Positions 36,301 to 44,077 of a stretch of DNA of 64,000 nucleotides are shown in pieces. The translations under genes were made by a program, and so were the position numbers. The notes below the pieces were generated by a model that saw only the letters and a program-made list of their open reading frames with translations, ran no database searches and was not told the DNA's origin. The stretch spans positions 26,806 to 90,805 of the forward strand of contig DHBS01000007.1 in assembly GCA_002398825.1 (NCBI GenBank), in the 5' to 3' direction. Positions within the stretch are counted from its first letter, which is position 1; each line of letters opens with the position of its first letter. This DNA is from Syntrophomonas sp. UBA4922 (lineage in GTDB: Bacteria; Bacillota; Syntrophomonadia; Syntrophomonadales; Syntrophomonadaceae).

Positions 36301-36706
36301 TCTCTATGCCCAGTTTTTTTTGGAGGATTTGAGCGGACGCATAGAAGTCCTGGCATTTCCTTCGGCATTAAGGCAGAATATGGATGTCCTCCAGGCTGAT
36401 GCCGGACTCGTAATTGAGGGATATTATGACCATCGGGAAGAAACCCCCAAAATAGTTATGCGCAAGGCATTTAAGCTGGAGTCCGGTATTAGCGAGATGC
36501 ATATCGGGTTAAACGGCGATCAGATTGCTGCAAGCAAAAAGCAGTTATTGGCCAGACTCAAACAGCATCCGGGTGGAATCCCGGTGGTTTTGGATATGCC
36601 GGGGAAAAGAGTGGTGCTCAATGATGAATTCCGGGTTGAAGCCAACCTGGGTTTTAAACAATCACTGTTGGAGATCGCCGGAGTGCGGCATTCCTGGTAT
36701 GTATAG
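33323..36706 (+). CDS. dnaE: DNA polymerase III subunit alpha
   Basis: About 1127 residues, usual for DnaE1. The N-terminal PHP domain begins FVHLHNHTEYSLLDGACRI; the polymerase core has GPGRGSAAGSLVSYVLGIT and the catalytic aspartates in MPDIDIDFCFEKRDRVI; later come FNKSHSAAYAMISYQTAYLK, the helix-hairpin-helix region and an OB-fold near residues 990-1070. It replicates the chromosome. I prefer ATG 33323, nine bases after ACGGAG, over ATG 33305, which has no binding site. It is followed by mtrB, pfkA and a pyruvate kinase gene on the same strand. Confidence 0.96.
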   Translation: MPNFVHLHNHTEYSLLDGACRIKDLVAQAKELDMPALAITDHGVLYGAVDFYREAKKQGIKPIIGCEVYVAPRSRLDREARLDANQYHLVLLCRDETGYRNLVQMVTRAYLEGFYYKPRVDHELLQQYSEGLIALSACVGGEIPQLILAGRHTEAAELALKYQSWFGRNCFYLEIQNHGMPEEQIVNKTLADISRQTGIPLVATNDVHYIRKKDARVHDVLLCIQTGTAVTNEQRLRFPGSEFYLKSGQEMTELFAAQPDAIANTMAIADCCNFDFQFGTFHLPYYNIPDGSTPEDYLAALSRERFQQKYPSPAPETVERLEYEIRVINEMGFAAYFLIVQDLVNWAKNNGVPVGPGRGSAAGSLVSYVLGITTVDPLAYGLLFERFLNPERVSMPDIDIDFCFEKRDRVIGYIVEKYGADKVAQIITFGTMAARAAIRDVGRALDIPYGEVDRIAKMIPAELGVTIDKALQVSADLVKAFQSDYNTQQIIDTARALEGMPRHASIHAAGVVIGKESLSALLPLQKTPEGHTVTQFTKETVEDIGLLKMDILGLRTLTVIDRAVEIIKHTKKVELDMDRLPLDDPQVYRLLSRGDTIGVFQLESDGLRRILKDLAPSRFQDLIAVIALYRPGPLGSGMVEDFINCKHRRQEIQYLDPRLEDILKETYGVILYQEQVMQIASVLANFSMGEADVLRRAMGKKKPEELKAQRDKFVCGARINEIEPQVAQHLFDLMESFAGYGFNKSHSAAYAMISYQTAYLKTHFPIEYMCAFLTSIIDSQDKVVYYLRECQRMGIKILPPDINQSFENFTVTAGGIRFGLGAIKNVGINAVKNVVRVRKQQPFSSLFDFCKRIDLTQINKRMLENLIVAGCFDSVGISRKEALSIMDECMEIAAQLKLDHASRQMSLFAPSETMVDEPSPVVKGEMSVKERLTREKEVLGFYVSANPLDEYSELLPLLISHQVADLPGLKDDSYVRLAGMVLHLARRTSRKGDLYAQFFLEDLSGRIEVLAFPSALRQNMDVLQADAGLVIEGYYDHREETPKIVMRKAFKLESGISEMHIGLNGDQIAASKKQLLARLKQHPGGIPVVLDMPGKRVVLNDEFRVEANLGFKQSLLEIAGVRHSWYV

Positions 36707-36746
36707 CCACCGCTTGATAATCCGGTCACAGTAGGAGGGACAGTGC

Positions 36747-37004
36747 ATGAATGATGGCTACATCGGACAAGACTATATTATCATTAAGGCTCTGGAAAAT
36801 GGCGTTACCATTATCGGATTGACCCGAGGGCGGGAGACCAAATTTCATCACACCGAAAAACTCGATAAAGGCGAAGTTATGATTTTCCAGTTCACAGAGC
36901 ACACGTCAGCAGTCAAAGTGCGTGGAAAGGCAGAGGTTTCCCACCGCTACGGGACGACCAACAGCGAGGGGGGCGCTGCCGGTAAAAGTAATCCCAAAGC
37001 TTGA
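36747..37004 (+). CDS. mtrB: Trp RNA-binding attenuation protein (TRAP)
   Basis: An 85-residue protein with AGGAGG eight bases before the ATG. The core [20 protein letters not shown], then [20 protein letters not shown] and [12 protein letters not shown], matches the Bacillus TRAP subunit almost throughout, including the threonines and histidines of the tryptophan pocket and the KKR-like RNA-contact residues (K, K, R in EKLDKG and KVRG). TRAP forms an eleven-subunit ring that binds GAG/UAG repeats in trp leader RNA when tryptophan is abundant. No trp gene is in this window. About ten extra C-terminal residues are present. Confidence 0.93.
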   Translation: MNDGYIGQDYIIIKALENGVTIIGLTRGRETKFHHTEKLDKGEVMIFQFTEHTSAVKVRGKAEVSHRYGTTNSEGGAAGKSNPKA

Positions 37005-37075
37005 TCCCGGCCTCTTGTTACTAAACTTGACTGCTGTACTATCACCATCCGTATTAGCAGCAAGGAGGGCTCTTC

Positions 37076-38038
37076 TTGAAACGCATAGCTGTATTAACCA
37101 GTGGCGGGGATGCTCCGGGCATGAATGCCGCTATAAGAGCAGTAGTCAGAACAGCTATCTATGAGGGCATGGATGTCTACGGCGTATATCGGGGATTTGA
37201 AGGGTTGATGTCAGGTCAATTTGGAAAGATGTCTCCCGGCTCAGTGGCTGATATTATTCATCGCGGCGGCACCATTCTGCATACCTCGCGCTCCAAGGAT
37301 TTTATGCTCAATGAAGGGCGGGACCGGGCCCGGGAACATCTGAACCGTCTGGGAATTGACAGTTTGGTCATTATCGGCGGAAATGGCAGTCTGCGCGGGG
37401 GCTATGAGCTGTCCGGCGAAAGCGAAGGACTGCAGGTGATAGGCATACCCGCAACCATTGATAATGATGTGGTCTACACCCGTTCCATCGGGTATGATAC
37501 GGCTGTAAATACCGTTTTAAGCGCCATCAATAATATTCGTGACACCGCTACCAGTCACGGCCGGGTCTTCATCATCGAGGTTATGGGAAGGCGCTGCGGG
37601 GAAATCGCCCTGGCCTCAGGGGTGGGAGGTGGCGCCGAGTCCATCCTTATTCCTGAAATAGAACCGGATATCGGGCAGGTCATAGAAAAAATCAAAAGCG
37701 GAACCGACCGCGGCAAATTGCACAGCATTATTATTGTGGCTGAGGGGGTTTATCCGATTATGAAGTTGAGAGAGGAGATTTTGGCCGCGACTGGTCGAGA
37801 CACCCGGATCAGCATTTTGGGCCACGTGCAGCGGGGCGGCACCCCGACGGCTGTTGACCGGATCCTGGCTTCTTACATGGGCAAGGCCGCGATTGATGCC
37901 ATCATGCGCGGCAAATCCAATGTCATGGTGGCCGGACAGGATGACCGCTTTTATACCATCCCTTTAGGGGAGGTTATAAACGGACACAAGACGCCTGAAC
38001 TGGGAATGTTTGAGATTGCGCGGGTATTATCGACTTAA
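37076..38038 (+). CDS. pfkA: ATP-dependent 6-phosphofructokinase
   Basis: A 320-residue enzyme starting with TTG after AAGGAGG. It carries LTSGGDAPGMNAAIRAV (ATP loop), GIPATIDND with the catalytic aspartate, VIEVMGRRCGEIAL-type substrate loop and LGHVQRGGTPTAVDR. Length and motifs match bacterial PfkA. It phosphorylates fructose-6-phosphate in glycolysis. It lies 29 bases before a pyruvate kinase gene, a common Firmicutes pair. Confidence 0.96.
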   Translation: MKRIAVLTSGGDAPGMNAAIRAVVRTAIYEGMDVYGVYRGFEGLMSGQFGKMSPGSVADIIHRGGTILHTSRSKDFMLNEGRDRAREHLNRLGIDSLVIIGGNGSLRGGYELSGESEGLQVIGIPATIDNDVVYTRSIGYDTAVNTVLSAINNIRDTATSHGRVFIIEVMGRRCGEIALASGVGGGAESILIPEIEPDIGQVIEKIKSGTDRGKLHSIIIVAEGVYPIMKLREEILAATGRDTRISILGHVQRGGTPTAVDRILASYMGKAAIDAIMRGKSNVMVAGQDDRFYTIPLGEVINGHKTPELGMFEIARVLST

Positions 38039-38067
38039 AAACCGGTTTGCATAAGGGAGGCTAGCAA

Positions 38068-39816
38068 TTGCGCAAGACGAAAATAATCTGCACCGTCGGC
38101 CCGGCCAGCGAAGCGGTCGAGGTGCTGCAAAAAATGATCAGAGCGGGCATGAACGTAGCCCGATTAAATTTCTCCCACGGCACCCATAGCGAACATAGGC
38201 AGCGGGTGGACAATATTCGCGCTGCCGCTAAAGCATCCGGCGCAACTGTAGCTATTATGCTGGACACCAAAGGACCGGAGATTCGAACCGGTACTCTGCG
38301 ACAAGGCCTGATAAATCTCAAAGCCGGGGATGTGTTTACCCTTACCACTCGTGAAGTGCCCGGCGATGAAAAACAGGTCATGGTCAGCTACCCCAATTTG
38401 CCGGCTGAAATGAGTAAAGGGGACTGCATTCTCCTGGCAGACGGTTTGATCAGCCTGCAAGTCGAGGAGACCACCGGTACGGACATCGTCTGCCGGGTCT
38501 TAAACGGCGGGGAATTAGGCGAGCGCAAAGGGATAAATGTGCCCGGGGTCAGGGTTAACCTTCCTTTTTTAAGTGAAAAGGACCGGCAGGATATTGAGTT
38601 TGCCATTAAACATCAGCTTGACTTTATTGCCGCTTCTTTTGCGCGTTCAGCGGAGGATATCCTGGAGATACGGCGCATACTGGAAGAAAATCATGCTGAT
38701 ATAGATATTATTGCCAAGATTGAAAGTCAGGAAGGGGTCGACAATCTAGAAGGCATTATAAAGGTTGTTGACGGGATGATGGTGGCTCGCGGAGATCTGG
38801 GGGTGGAGATTCCGGCCGAAGAAGTGCCGCTGGTGCAGAAGCAGATTATCAAGCAATGCATTGCTGCCGGCAAGACGGTTATCATCGCCACCCAGATGCT
38901 GGAGTCGATGATAAACAATCCCCGACCCACCCGGGCTGAGGTTTCAGATGTGGCCAACGCAATATTCGATGGCGCCGATGCCATCATGCTCTCCGGGGAA
39001 ACCGCGGCAGGTAAATACCCGGTGCAGGTGGTCGAAACCATGGCGCGTGTCGCCCGCCGGGCTGAAGATGTCTTGCCATATGAGGATTTTTTGCGGGAAA
39101 AGCGTTTTTTAGGCACTTCCACAGTGGCCGATGCCATCAGTTACGCCACCTGCACCACCGCCATGAATCTGGATGCGTCGGCTATTCTGAGCGCCACACA
39201 CACCGGCCACACCGCCAGGCTGATATCGAAATACCGGCCCCAGGCTACCATCGTGGCCGCTACTCCCAAACCCCGCATTCTGAACAAACTGGCTCTGGTA
39301 TGGGGGGTATATCCGACCCTGATAGCGGGCAGCTCCAGCACTGACGAGCTGTTTGAGCAGTCGGTTCAGGCCGCCTTACAAGGAAGTTATATCAAACATG
39401 GTGACCTGGTGGTCTTGACCGCCGGCATTCCGGCAGGCACCCCTGGAGGAACTAATCTACTGAAGGTTTATGTGGTGGGAGACATTGTGGCTCGGGGCAG
39501 CGGAATCGGGCACGAACCTGTTATGGGGCGTGCAGTGGTGATTCAGAATGATCATGACCTGCACCGTCTGGTGGAAGGTGATATTGTAGTCTTAGCCCAT
39601 GCAAACAGCAGCCTGGTGCCATACCTTGACAGAATAAAGGCTATTATAACCGAAGCCGGGGGGCTTACATCTGACGCTGCGATTATGGGATTGAACTATA
39701 AAATACCGGTGGTGGTTGGAGTGCAGGATGCCACCCAAGTGCTTAAAGACGGGATGTTAATTACCGTGGATACCCCTCGCGGCGCCATATACCGGGGTTT
39801 CGCCCGGGTGAAATAA
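38068..39816 (+). CDS. pyk: Pyruvate kinase with C-terminal PEP-utiliser domain
   Basis: A 582-residue enzyme starting with TTG. It has TKIICTVGPAS at the N-terminus, the MVARGDLGVEIP active-site motif with ATQMLESM and DVANAIFDGADAIMLSGETA, the usual barrel. Residues after about 475 form the extra PEP-utilising-type domain (VVLAHANSSLVPYLDRI, GVQDATQVLKDG) found in Bacillus-type pyruvate kinases. It converts phosphoenolpyruvate and ADP to pyruvate and ATP. It follows pfkA in an operon. Confidence 0.95.
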   Translation: MRKTKIICTVGPASEAVEVLQKMIRAGMNVARLNFSHGTHSEHRQRVDNIRAAAKASGATVAIMLDTKGPEIRTGTLRQGLINLKAGDVFTLTTREVPGDEKQVMVSYPNLPAEMSKGDCILLADGLISLQVEETTGTDIVCRVLNGGELGERKGINVPGVRVNLPFLSEKDRQDIEFAIKHQLDFIAASFARSAEDILEIRRILEENHADIDIIAKIESQEGVDNLEGIIKVVDGMMVARGDLGVEIPAEEVPLVQKQIIKQCIAAGKTVIIATQMLESMINNPRPTRAEVSDVANAIFDGADAIMLSGETAAGKYPVQVVETMARVARRAEDVLPYEDFLREKRFLGTSTVADAISYATCTTAMNLDASAILSATHTGHTARLISKYRPQATIVAATPKPRILNKLALVWGVYPTLIAGSSSTDELFEQSVQAALQGSYIKHGDLVVLTAGIPAGTPGGTNLLKVYVVGDIVARGSGIGHEPVMGRAVVIQNDHDLHRLVEGDIVVLAHANSSLVPYLDRIKAIITEAGGLTSDAAIMGLNYKIPVVVGVQDATQVLKDGMLITVDTPRGAIYRGFARVK

Positions 39817-39954
39817 TGGGTCTTTAGCATTCTTTTACTATTTGTGATAGGCTTCTACACTTGTGAAAAAATATTCAAAAAGAAGGATTTTGGAAAAGTG
39901 ATGTAGAAGGAATTATCACGCCACAAATATATATATATTAGGAGGGAATTGGGA

Positions 39955-40794
39955 ATGAAAATTATGGTTTTGGGTGCTGGGACAATGGGTGCCGGTATTG
40001 TGCAGACTGCCGCTCAGGCTGGCCACACAGTAATTGTGCGCGACATTAAGCAGGAATTTGTAGACAAAGGTATTGCCGGTATTGACAAACTGTTGGGCAA
40101 GAACGTAGACAAAGGCAAAATGAGCGCAGAGGACAAAGCTGCGGTTATGGGCAGAATCAGTGGCACCGTTGACATGGCTGCCGCGGCTGATTGCGATCTG
40201 GTCATTGAAGCTGCTCTGGAAGTTATGGATATTAAAAAGACCATCTTCAAAGAACTGGATGAGATCTGCAAACCCGAATGTATTCTGGCCTCCAACACAT
40301 CCGCATTGAGCGTGACCGAAATAGCTGCCGCTACAGGCAGAGCCGACAAAGTTATCGGCATGCACTTCTTCAATCCGGTACCGGCCATGAAACTGGTTGA
40401 AGTCATCCGCGGCGCCAACACCAGCCAGGCTACCTATGACTTCATCAAAGACCTTTCCGTTCAGATGGGCAAAGCCCCGGTAGAAATCAATGAAGCCCCT
40501 GGCTTTGTGGTAAACCGCCTCTTGATCCCCATGCTGAATGAAGGTATGTATGCTTTAATGGAAGGCGTAGCCAATGAGGCTGACATCGACACCTCCATGA
40601 AGTTTGGCGCCGGGCATCCCATGGGACCGCTGGCCCTGGCTGACATGATCGGTCTGGACATCTGCCTGAAGATCATGGAAACCCTTTACAAAGAATTTGG
40701 TGATCCCAAATATCGCCCCTGTCCGCTGTTGGTTAAATATGTTCGCGCAGGCAAACTGGGCCGCAAGACCGGCGAGGGATTCTTCAAATACTAG
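39955..40794 (+). CDS. 3-hydroxybutyryl-CoA dehydrogenase (second copy)
   Basis: A 279-residue protein starting at ATG 39955, eight bases after GGAGGG. It has [29 protein letters not shown], catalytic histidine in [17 protein letters not shown] and the C-terminal [17 protein letters not shown]. It oxidises 3-hydroxybutyryl-CoA with NAD. Unlike the copy at 27876 it stands alone with its own terminator, after the glycolytic pair, and carries no sigma-54 element upstream, so it may be expressed constitutively. Confidence 0.95.
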   Translation: MKIMVLGAGTMGAGIVQTAAQAGHTVIVRDIKQEFVDKGIAGIDKLLGKNVDKGKMSAEDKAAVMGRISGTVDMAAAADCDLVIEAALEVMDIKKTIFKELDEICKPECILASNTSALSVTEIAAATGRADKVIGMHFFNPVPAMKLVEVIRGANTSQATYDFIKDLSVQMGKAPVEINEAPGFVVNRLLIPMLNEGMYALMEGVANEADIDTSMKFGAGHPMGPLALADMIGLDICLKIMETLYKEFGDPKYRPCPLLVKYVRAGKLGRKTGEGFFKY

Positions 40795-40820
40795 AATTCA
40801 TTCTATTCGGAAATCATTAC

Positions 40821-40847
40821 GGAGCCAACCAGCGGTTGGCTCCGTTA
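40821..40847 (+). terminator. Terminator after the stand-alone dehydrogenase
   Basis: A perfect ten-bp stem GGAGCCAACC/GGTTGGCTCC with a three-base loop followed by GTTATTT. It lies between convergent genes and may work in both directions. Confidence 0.8.
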
Positions 40848-40879
40848 TTTCATGTCAAAGGACGGGGTTGGCGACCCAG

Positions 40880-41335
40880 CTAGTTCAGGCTGGCCTGGCG
40901 GGTTGTATTATCGACTTTGAGAAGTTTGGCTTCTTCCATTATGAAGTGAAGTGTTTTGGAATCCAACAAACCGGTGGCGTCCAGGGCGTGCTTTTGCTGA
41001 AACCCTTTTATAAATGCAGATAAGTCGGCTTCGTCAGTCATGCCCAGGCTTTTAAGCATTTCTATAATCTGCTTCTTTTCTGCTGATGTAATTACCATTA
41101 CATCAGCGCTGGATACCGGACTGCCCCCATAGATTGCCGAGGTTGCGGGGGAATTGGCTTCGGTATCTGCTTTAACCGCTTCTGCAGGCTGCCCCTGCAC
41201 AATCATCTGCTGACTCTGGGATTTTTCAGTCTGATTCAATATATAGGGGAAGTTAGCGGCCACCCCAAGAGTGGAGCCGGTAACAATCGCCGCCGTGATG
41301 ACCAATGTTAGAAATATGTGATGTTCCAATCGCAT
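40880..41335 (-). CDS. Secreted or membrane-anchored protein with peptidoglycan-binding-like C-terminus
   Basis: A 151-residue protein with an N-terminal hydrophobic segment (residues 7-28). A low-complexity linker rich in A, S, Q and E follows (30-75). The C-terminus (DEADLSAFIKGFQQKHALDATGLLDSKTLHFI) resembles half of a PG-binding-1 domain, where a helical FQ..HGL..TG.LD..T pattern is usual. It may sit on the cell or spore envelope. It lies downstream of the germination operon on the same strand, 90 bases away. Confidence 0.6.
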   Translation of the reverse strand: MRLEHHIFLTLVITAAIVTGSTLGVAANFPYILNQTEKSQSQQMIVQGQPAEAVKADTEANSPATSAIYGGSPVSSADVMVITSAEKKQIIEMLKSLGMTDEADLSAFIKGFQQKHALDATGLLDSKTLHFIMEEAKLLKVDNTTRQASLN

Positions 41336-41428
41336 TTATATGCCTCCATGACTATTGCGCATTTTAATTGTACAACAGTCATGAATTTATTTCAATAGGC
41401 TAACAATATAGTGCTATAGTCCCCATAA

Positions 41429-42571
41429 TTATGACTGACTAGCAGGAGGGGCCTGAACTTGCTGAGGTTGGTTGTCAAGCTGACCCAATTTCTGCCTGGT
41501 TACGGCAACCAGGAGCAGCAGACCGGGGATGAGGTACTCGGTGAATAATGCCAATCCCGGGAAGGAATCACCGACATGGCTGAACAGATCAGTAGCACTG
41601 GGATAAAATACCTGTGATAAAATTAAGAGCAACATCGCAACCGGTAGGATTAAAGCCCGGTTGGAGTTGAATCCGCATAGCTGGGATAAACCTATAGTAA
41701 GTGCAAACTGACCCAGGGTGACTTTACCCCAGAAAATCAGGATCCAGGTTGTGGCAAGGACGATTTTAATTCCGGTGGCCTCTAAATAATCGCCCAGCGA
41801 AAATATCGAAAAATAACTCCTGGCCGTAGTCTCGACGCCCATAATGGTGATGCACAATACTATGGTTAAAGAGATAAAAATAGTAAGCAGGACCAAGGCG
41901 ATAATCCCGCCTGCCAGGGCATCGCGCCGGCTGTGGACATAGGGAAAAAGAATCACCAGAAATAGCATTTCTCCTTTAAAAGCATGGGACAAAAGTCCGC
42001 TTTTAAGAATCGCGCTCAGACCAGATTCTCCGACCGGCTGCAGGATGGAGAGATTTACCATCGGTGCAGCCATAAATACGGCTGCTGCGAAAAAGACCAC
42101 TGTGATGAGCCATACATACCATATACTGCGGCTGATACACTCGATTCCATAAGATACCGCGTAGGTGGTAGCTATTAATAGCAGCAACCCCACCGCTAAC
42201 TCCGGGGTCAGCCGAAAGATGCCGATCCCAAACAATAGGGCCAGAGCTTCGGCCAACACTGTCACCGTAAACCACAGGAAAAAAAGTATATAGCCAAACC
42301 CGATCAATTTACCCATAAATTTGCCCATGATCAAAGGAAGGTACTCGATAAAGCCCTTATCCGGGAAGATACTTCCCAGCCAGCAGCATACAAAAATGAC
42401 ATATAAGCCCAGCAAAAATGAAGTAAACGGTGTAATCCAGGCATCATGCCGGGCCGTATCAACAGTTATATAAGGAGTGAACAAAACCGAGGTAGTCCCT
42501 ACGAGGGTCACCAGTATGGCGACTATGGTATAAGCACCGATTTTATATGTACTGCTTTCTTTCAATACCAT
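41429..42571 (-). CDS. Spore germination protein, GerAB-type permease
   Basis: About 380 residues with roughly ten membrane segments, beginning KESSTYKIGAYTIVAILV, typical of the endospore-germination permease family (amino-acid/polyamine transporter fold). I place the start at ATG 42571; a TTG at 42565 lies at a better distance (eight bases) from AGGAGG and may be the true start. It would bind the germinant in the spore inner membrane with the GerAA- and GerAC-type partners encoded just upstream. Confidence 0.88.
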   Translation of the reverse strand: MVLKESSTYKIGAYTIVAILVTLVGTTSVLFTPYITVDTARHDAWITPFTSFLLGLYVIFVCCWLGSIFPDKGFIEYLPLIMGKFMGKLIGFGYILFFLWFTVTVLAEALALLFGIGIFRLTPELAVGLLLLIATTYAVSYGIECISRSIWYVWLITVVFFAAAVFMAAPMVNLSILQPVGESGLSAILKSGLLSHAFKGEMLFLVILFPYVHSRRDALAGGIIALVLLTIFISLTIVLCITIMGVETTARSYFSIFSLGDYLEATGIKIVLATTWILIFWGKVTLGQFALTIGLSQLCGFNSNRALILPVAMLLLILSQVFYPSATDLFSHVGDSFPGLALFTEYLIPGLLLLVAVTRQKLGQLDNQPQQVQAPPASQS

Positions 42572-42587
42572 TTCCTCCTGAAACGAA

Positions 42588-42821
42588 TTAGCCGAATAAA
42601 CCCTCCAAGTAATGAGTAACCGGCGTAAACATGATCTCAACCCCTTCTTTTAAAGTTGGCAGTTGCCAATCCTGCATAAAAGCTATACCGTACACCAGGC
42701 TTATAAGCAAAAGGCCGGCTGTCACAAACAATTCTCCCCAGTATTTCCGATGAGCCAGGTAAGAAATCTCAATAAAGGCTATTATAAGCAACAATACTAT
42801 ATAGAAATAGATCAAAAACAA
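42588..42821 (-). CDS. Small membrane protein within the germination operon
   Basis: A 77-residue protein with two predicted membrane helices (residues 2-20 and 30-52) and a short C-terminal tail. It sits between the GerAC-type and GerAB-type genes, 14 and 17 bases from them, so it is transcribed with the receptor. Small two-helix proteins are known as extra (GerD-locus-style) subunits of some germinant receptors; this one is not assigned to a named family by me. Confidence 0.7.
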   Translation of the reverse strand: MFLIYFYIVLLLIIAFIEISYLAHRKYWGELFVTAGLLLISLVYGIAFMQDWQLPTLKEGVEIMFTPVTHYLEGLFG

Positions 42822-42835
42822 TCCTCCCTTGAGGT

Positions 42836-44077
42836 TTATGGTTCGGTCTCAAAATCTATCGGTCGGGATGTCAGATTGGTAAGTCTGATGGTAGTATTCA
42901 CTTCGAGGTTTACCGGTATCTCAGGGAAAACCTCGTCCCAGTCCGGTCTCATCTGTTGCCATAGTTCCGGGTATTTGTGGTGAATAGCCTGGCCAAAGCC
43001 AAAAGGATCTACCTGCATTTGCTTTTGGGCTTTATCAAGGGCCGATTGAACCTCTCTGATTACCGCCTGATTCTGGGCCTCCTCAATTTTTTGAATATCT
43101 TCGGTGTCATCCATGGGAAAACTGCGGGTCACTTCTTGAACCACGGTTTCCGCATCAATCTTGACATTCACTATTATTTGGCCATTTTCCAGCACAGGTG
43201 TTACTTTGGTATGGGTCCTATATATTTCTGTTGCTGCCATCCCGTTCTCAACACCGGGCAGGGAAAACTTTATTATGCCTTGTTTTACCTCGTTTCGCAG
43301 CCATAACAGGCCGCGGCTCTCCTGCTGGTTAAGCCATCCCACCATTTTGTCATTTTTAAACAAAGCCGTTCCATTAATAGCTAGCCTATTAGCAGGCTCA
43401 GGGACCTGGCCGTCGAGTATCCCATGTCCGGCTTCAACCGGCCGGGAAGGATTGGGGGTAGCCTCGAGGACGGCGGTAAAGGGCTGTTCGGAGGTGCACT
43501 CCAGCGTTCTAATAAATTCTCCCAATCTAAGGGGCGCATAAGAGGAAACAACGTCCTGGTGCTCCAATACATTACTGACCCGCAGGGTAGGAATCGGTGA
43601 AATAACTCCCGGAGTATCCATCAGGCTTGCCATGTCTTTGCCGCGCCCCACCAGGAGCCAGATATTGGGTTTAAACTGAGGATCGCGGCTTATATAATCG
43701 GAGATTTCCGTAATACCACGTTCGCGGGCGAATTCTTCAGATACGATTAGAACTTCGGTATGGGCAAAAAAACGCCGGGCTACAGTTTCCTGAGGAAGCT
43801 GTTTGACAGCATCATAAACGGAATCCGCCTCTATCACCTGATTGCGGTAGGGCTTTTGAAAAGTTATGGTATTCTCTCCGCTGCCTCCGCCGCCCCCGCC
43901 GCCCTGTATCGAAGTATTGATGTATTGAAACACCACCCTTATCCGATTATTGCCGGCCGACTCGATGGCGATACCATGCACAATCCCCAATTCCTCAACC
44001 TCGCGCCGATCCCAGCAACCGGTTAAGAGCAGGCTTGCACAGAGCAGCAAGATAAGGACGACGGATTGTTTAATCAT
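42836..44077 (-). CDS. Spore germination lipoprotein, Ger(x)C family
   Basis: A 413-residue lipoprotein: signal peptide with lipobox LLLTGC, then WDRREVEELGIVHGIAIE, the standard GerAC start. Later VLIVSEEFARERGI and the WLLVGRGKD region also fit. A glycine run (seven glycines, residues 60-68) is an unusual insertion. It would be anchored on the outer face of the spore inner membrane as the C subunit of a germinant receptor. It overlaps the gerA-type gene by four bases. Confidence 0.92.
   Translation of the reverse strand: MIKQSVVLILLLCASLLLTGCWDRREVEELGIVHGIAIESAGNNRIRVVFQYINTSIQGGGGGGGSGENTITFQKPYRNQVIEADSVYDAVKQLPQETVARRFFAHTEVLIVSEEFARERGITEISDYISRDPQFKPNIWLLVGRGKDMASLMDTPGVISPIPTLRVSNVLEHQDVVSSYAPLRLGEFIRTLECTSEQPFTAVLEATPNPSRPVEAGHGILDGQVPEPANRLAINGTALFKNDKMVGWLNQQESRGLLWLRNEVKQGIIKFSLPGVENGMAATEIYRTHTKVTPVLENGQIIVNVKIDAETVVQEVTRSFPMDDTEDIQKIEEAQNQAVIREVQSALDKAQKQMQVDPFGFGQAIHHKYPELWQQMRPDWDEVFPEIPVNLEVNTTIRLTNLTSRPIDFETEP

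Noticed and set aside
39817..39954. -24/-12 promoter before the second hydroxybutyryl-CoA dehydrogenase
   Set aside because: AGGCTTCTACACTTGTG has the GG but TG in place of GC, so it fails the core rule.
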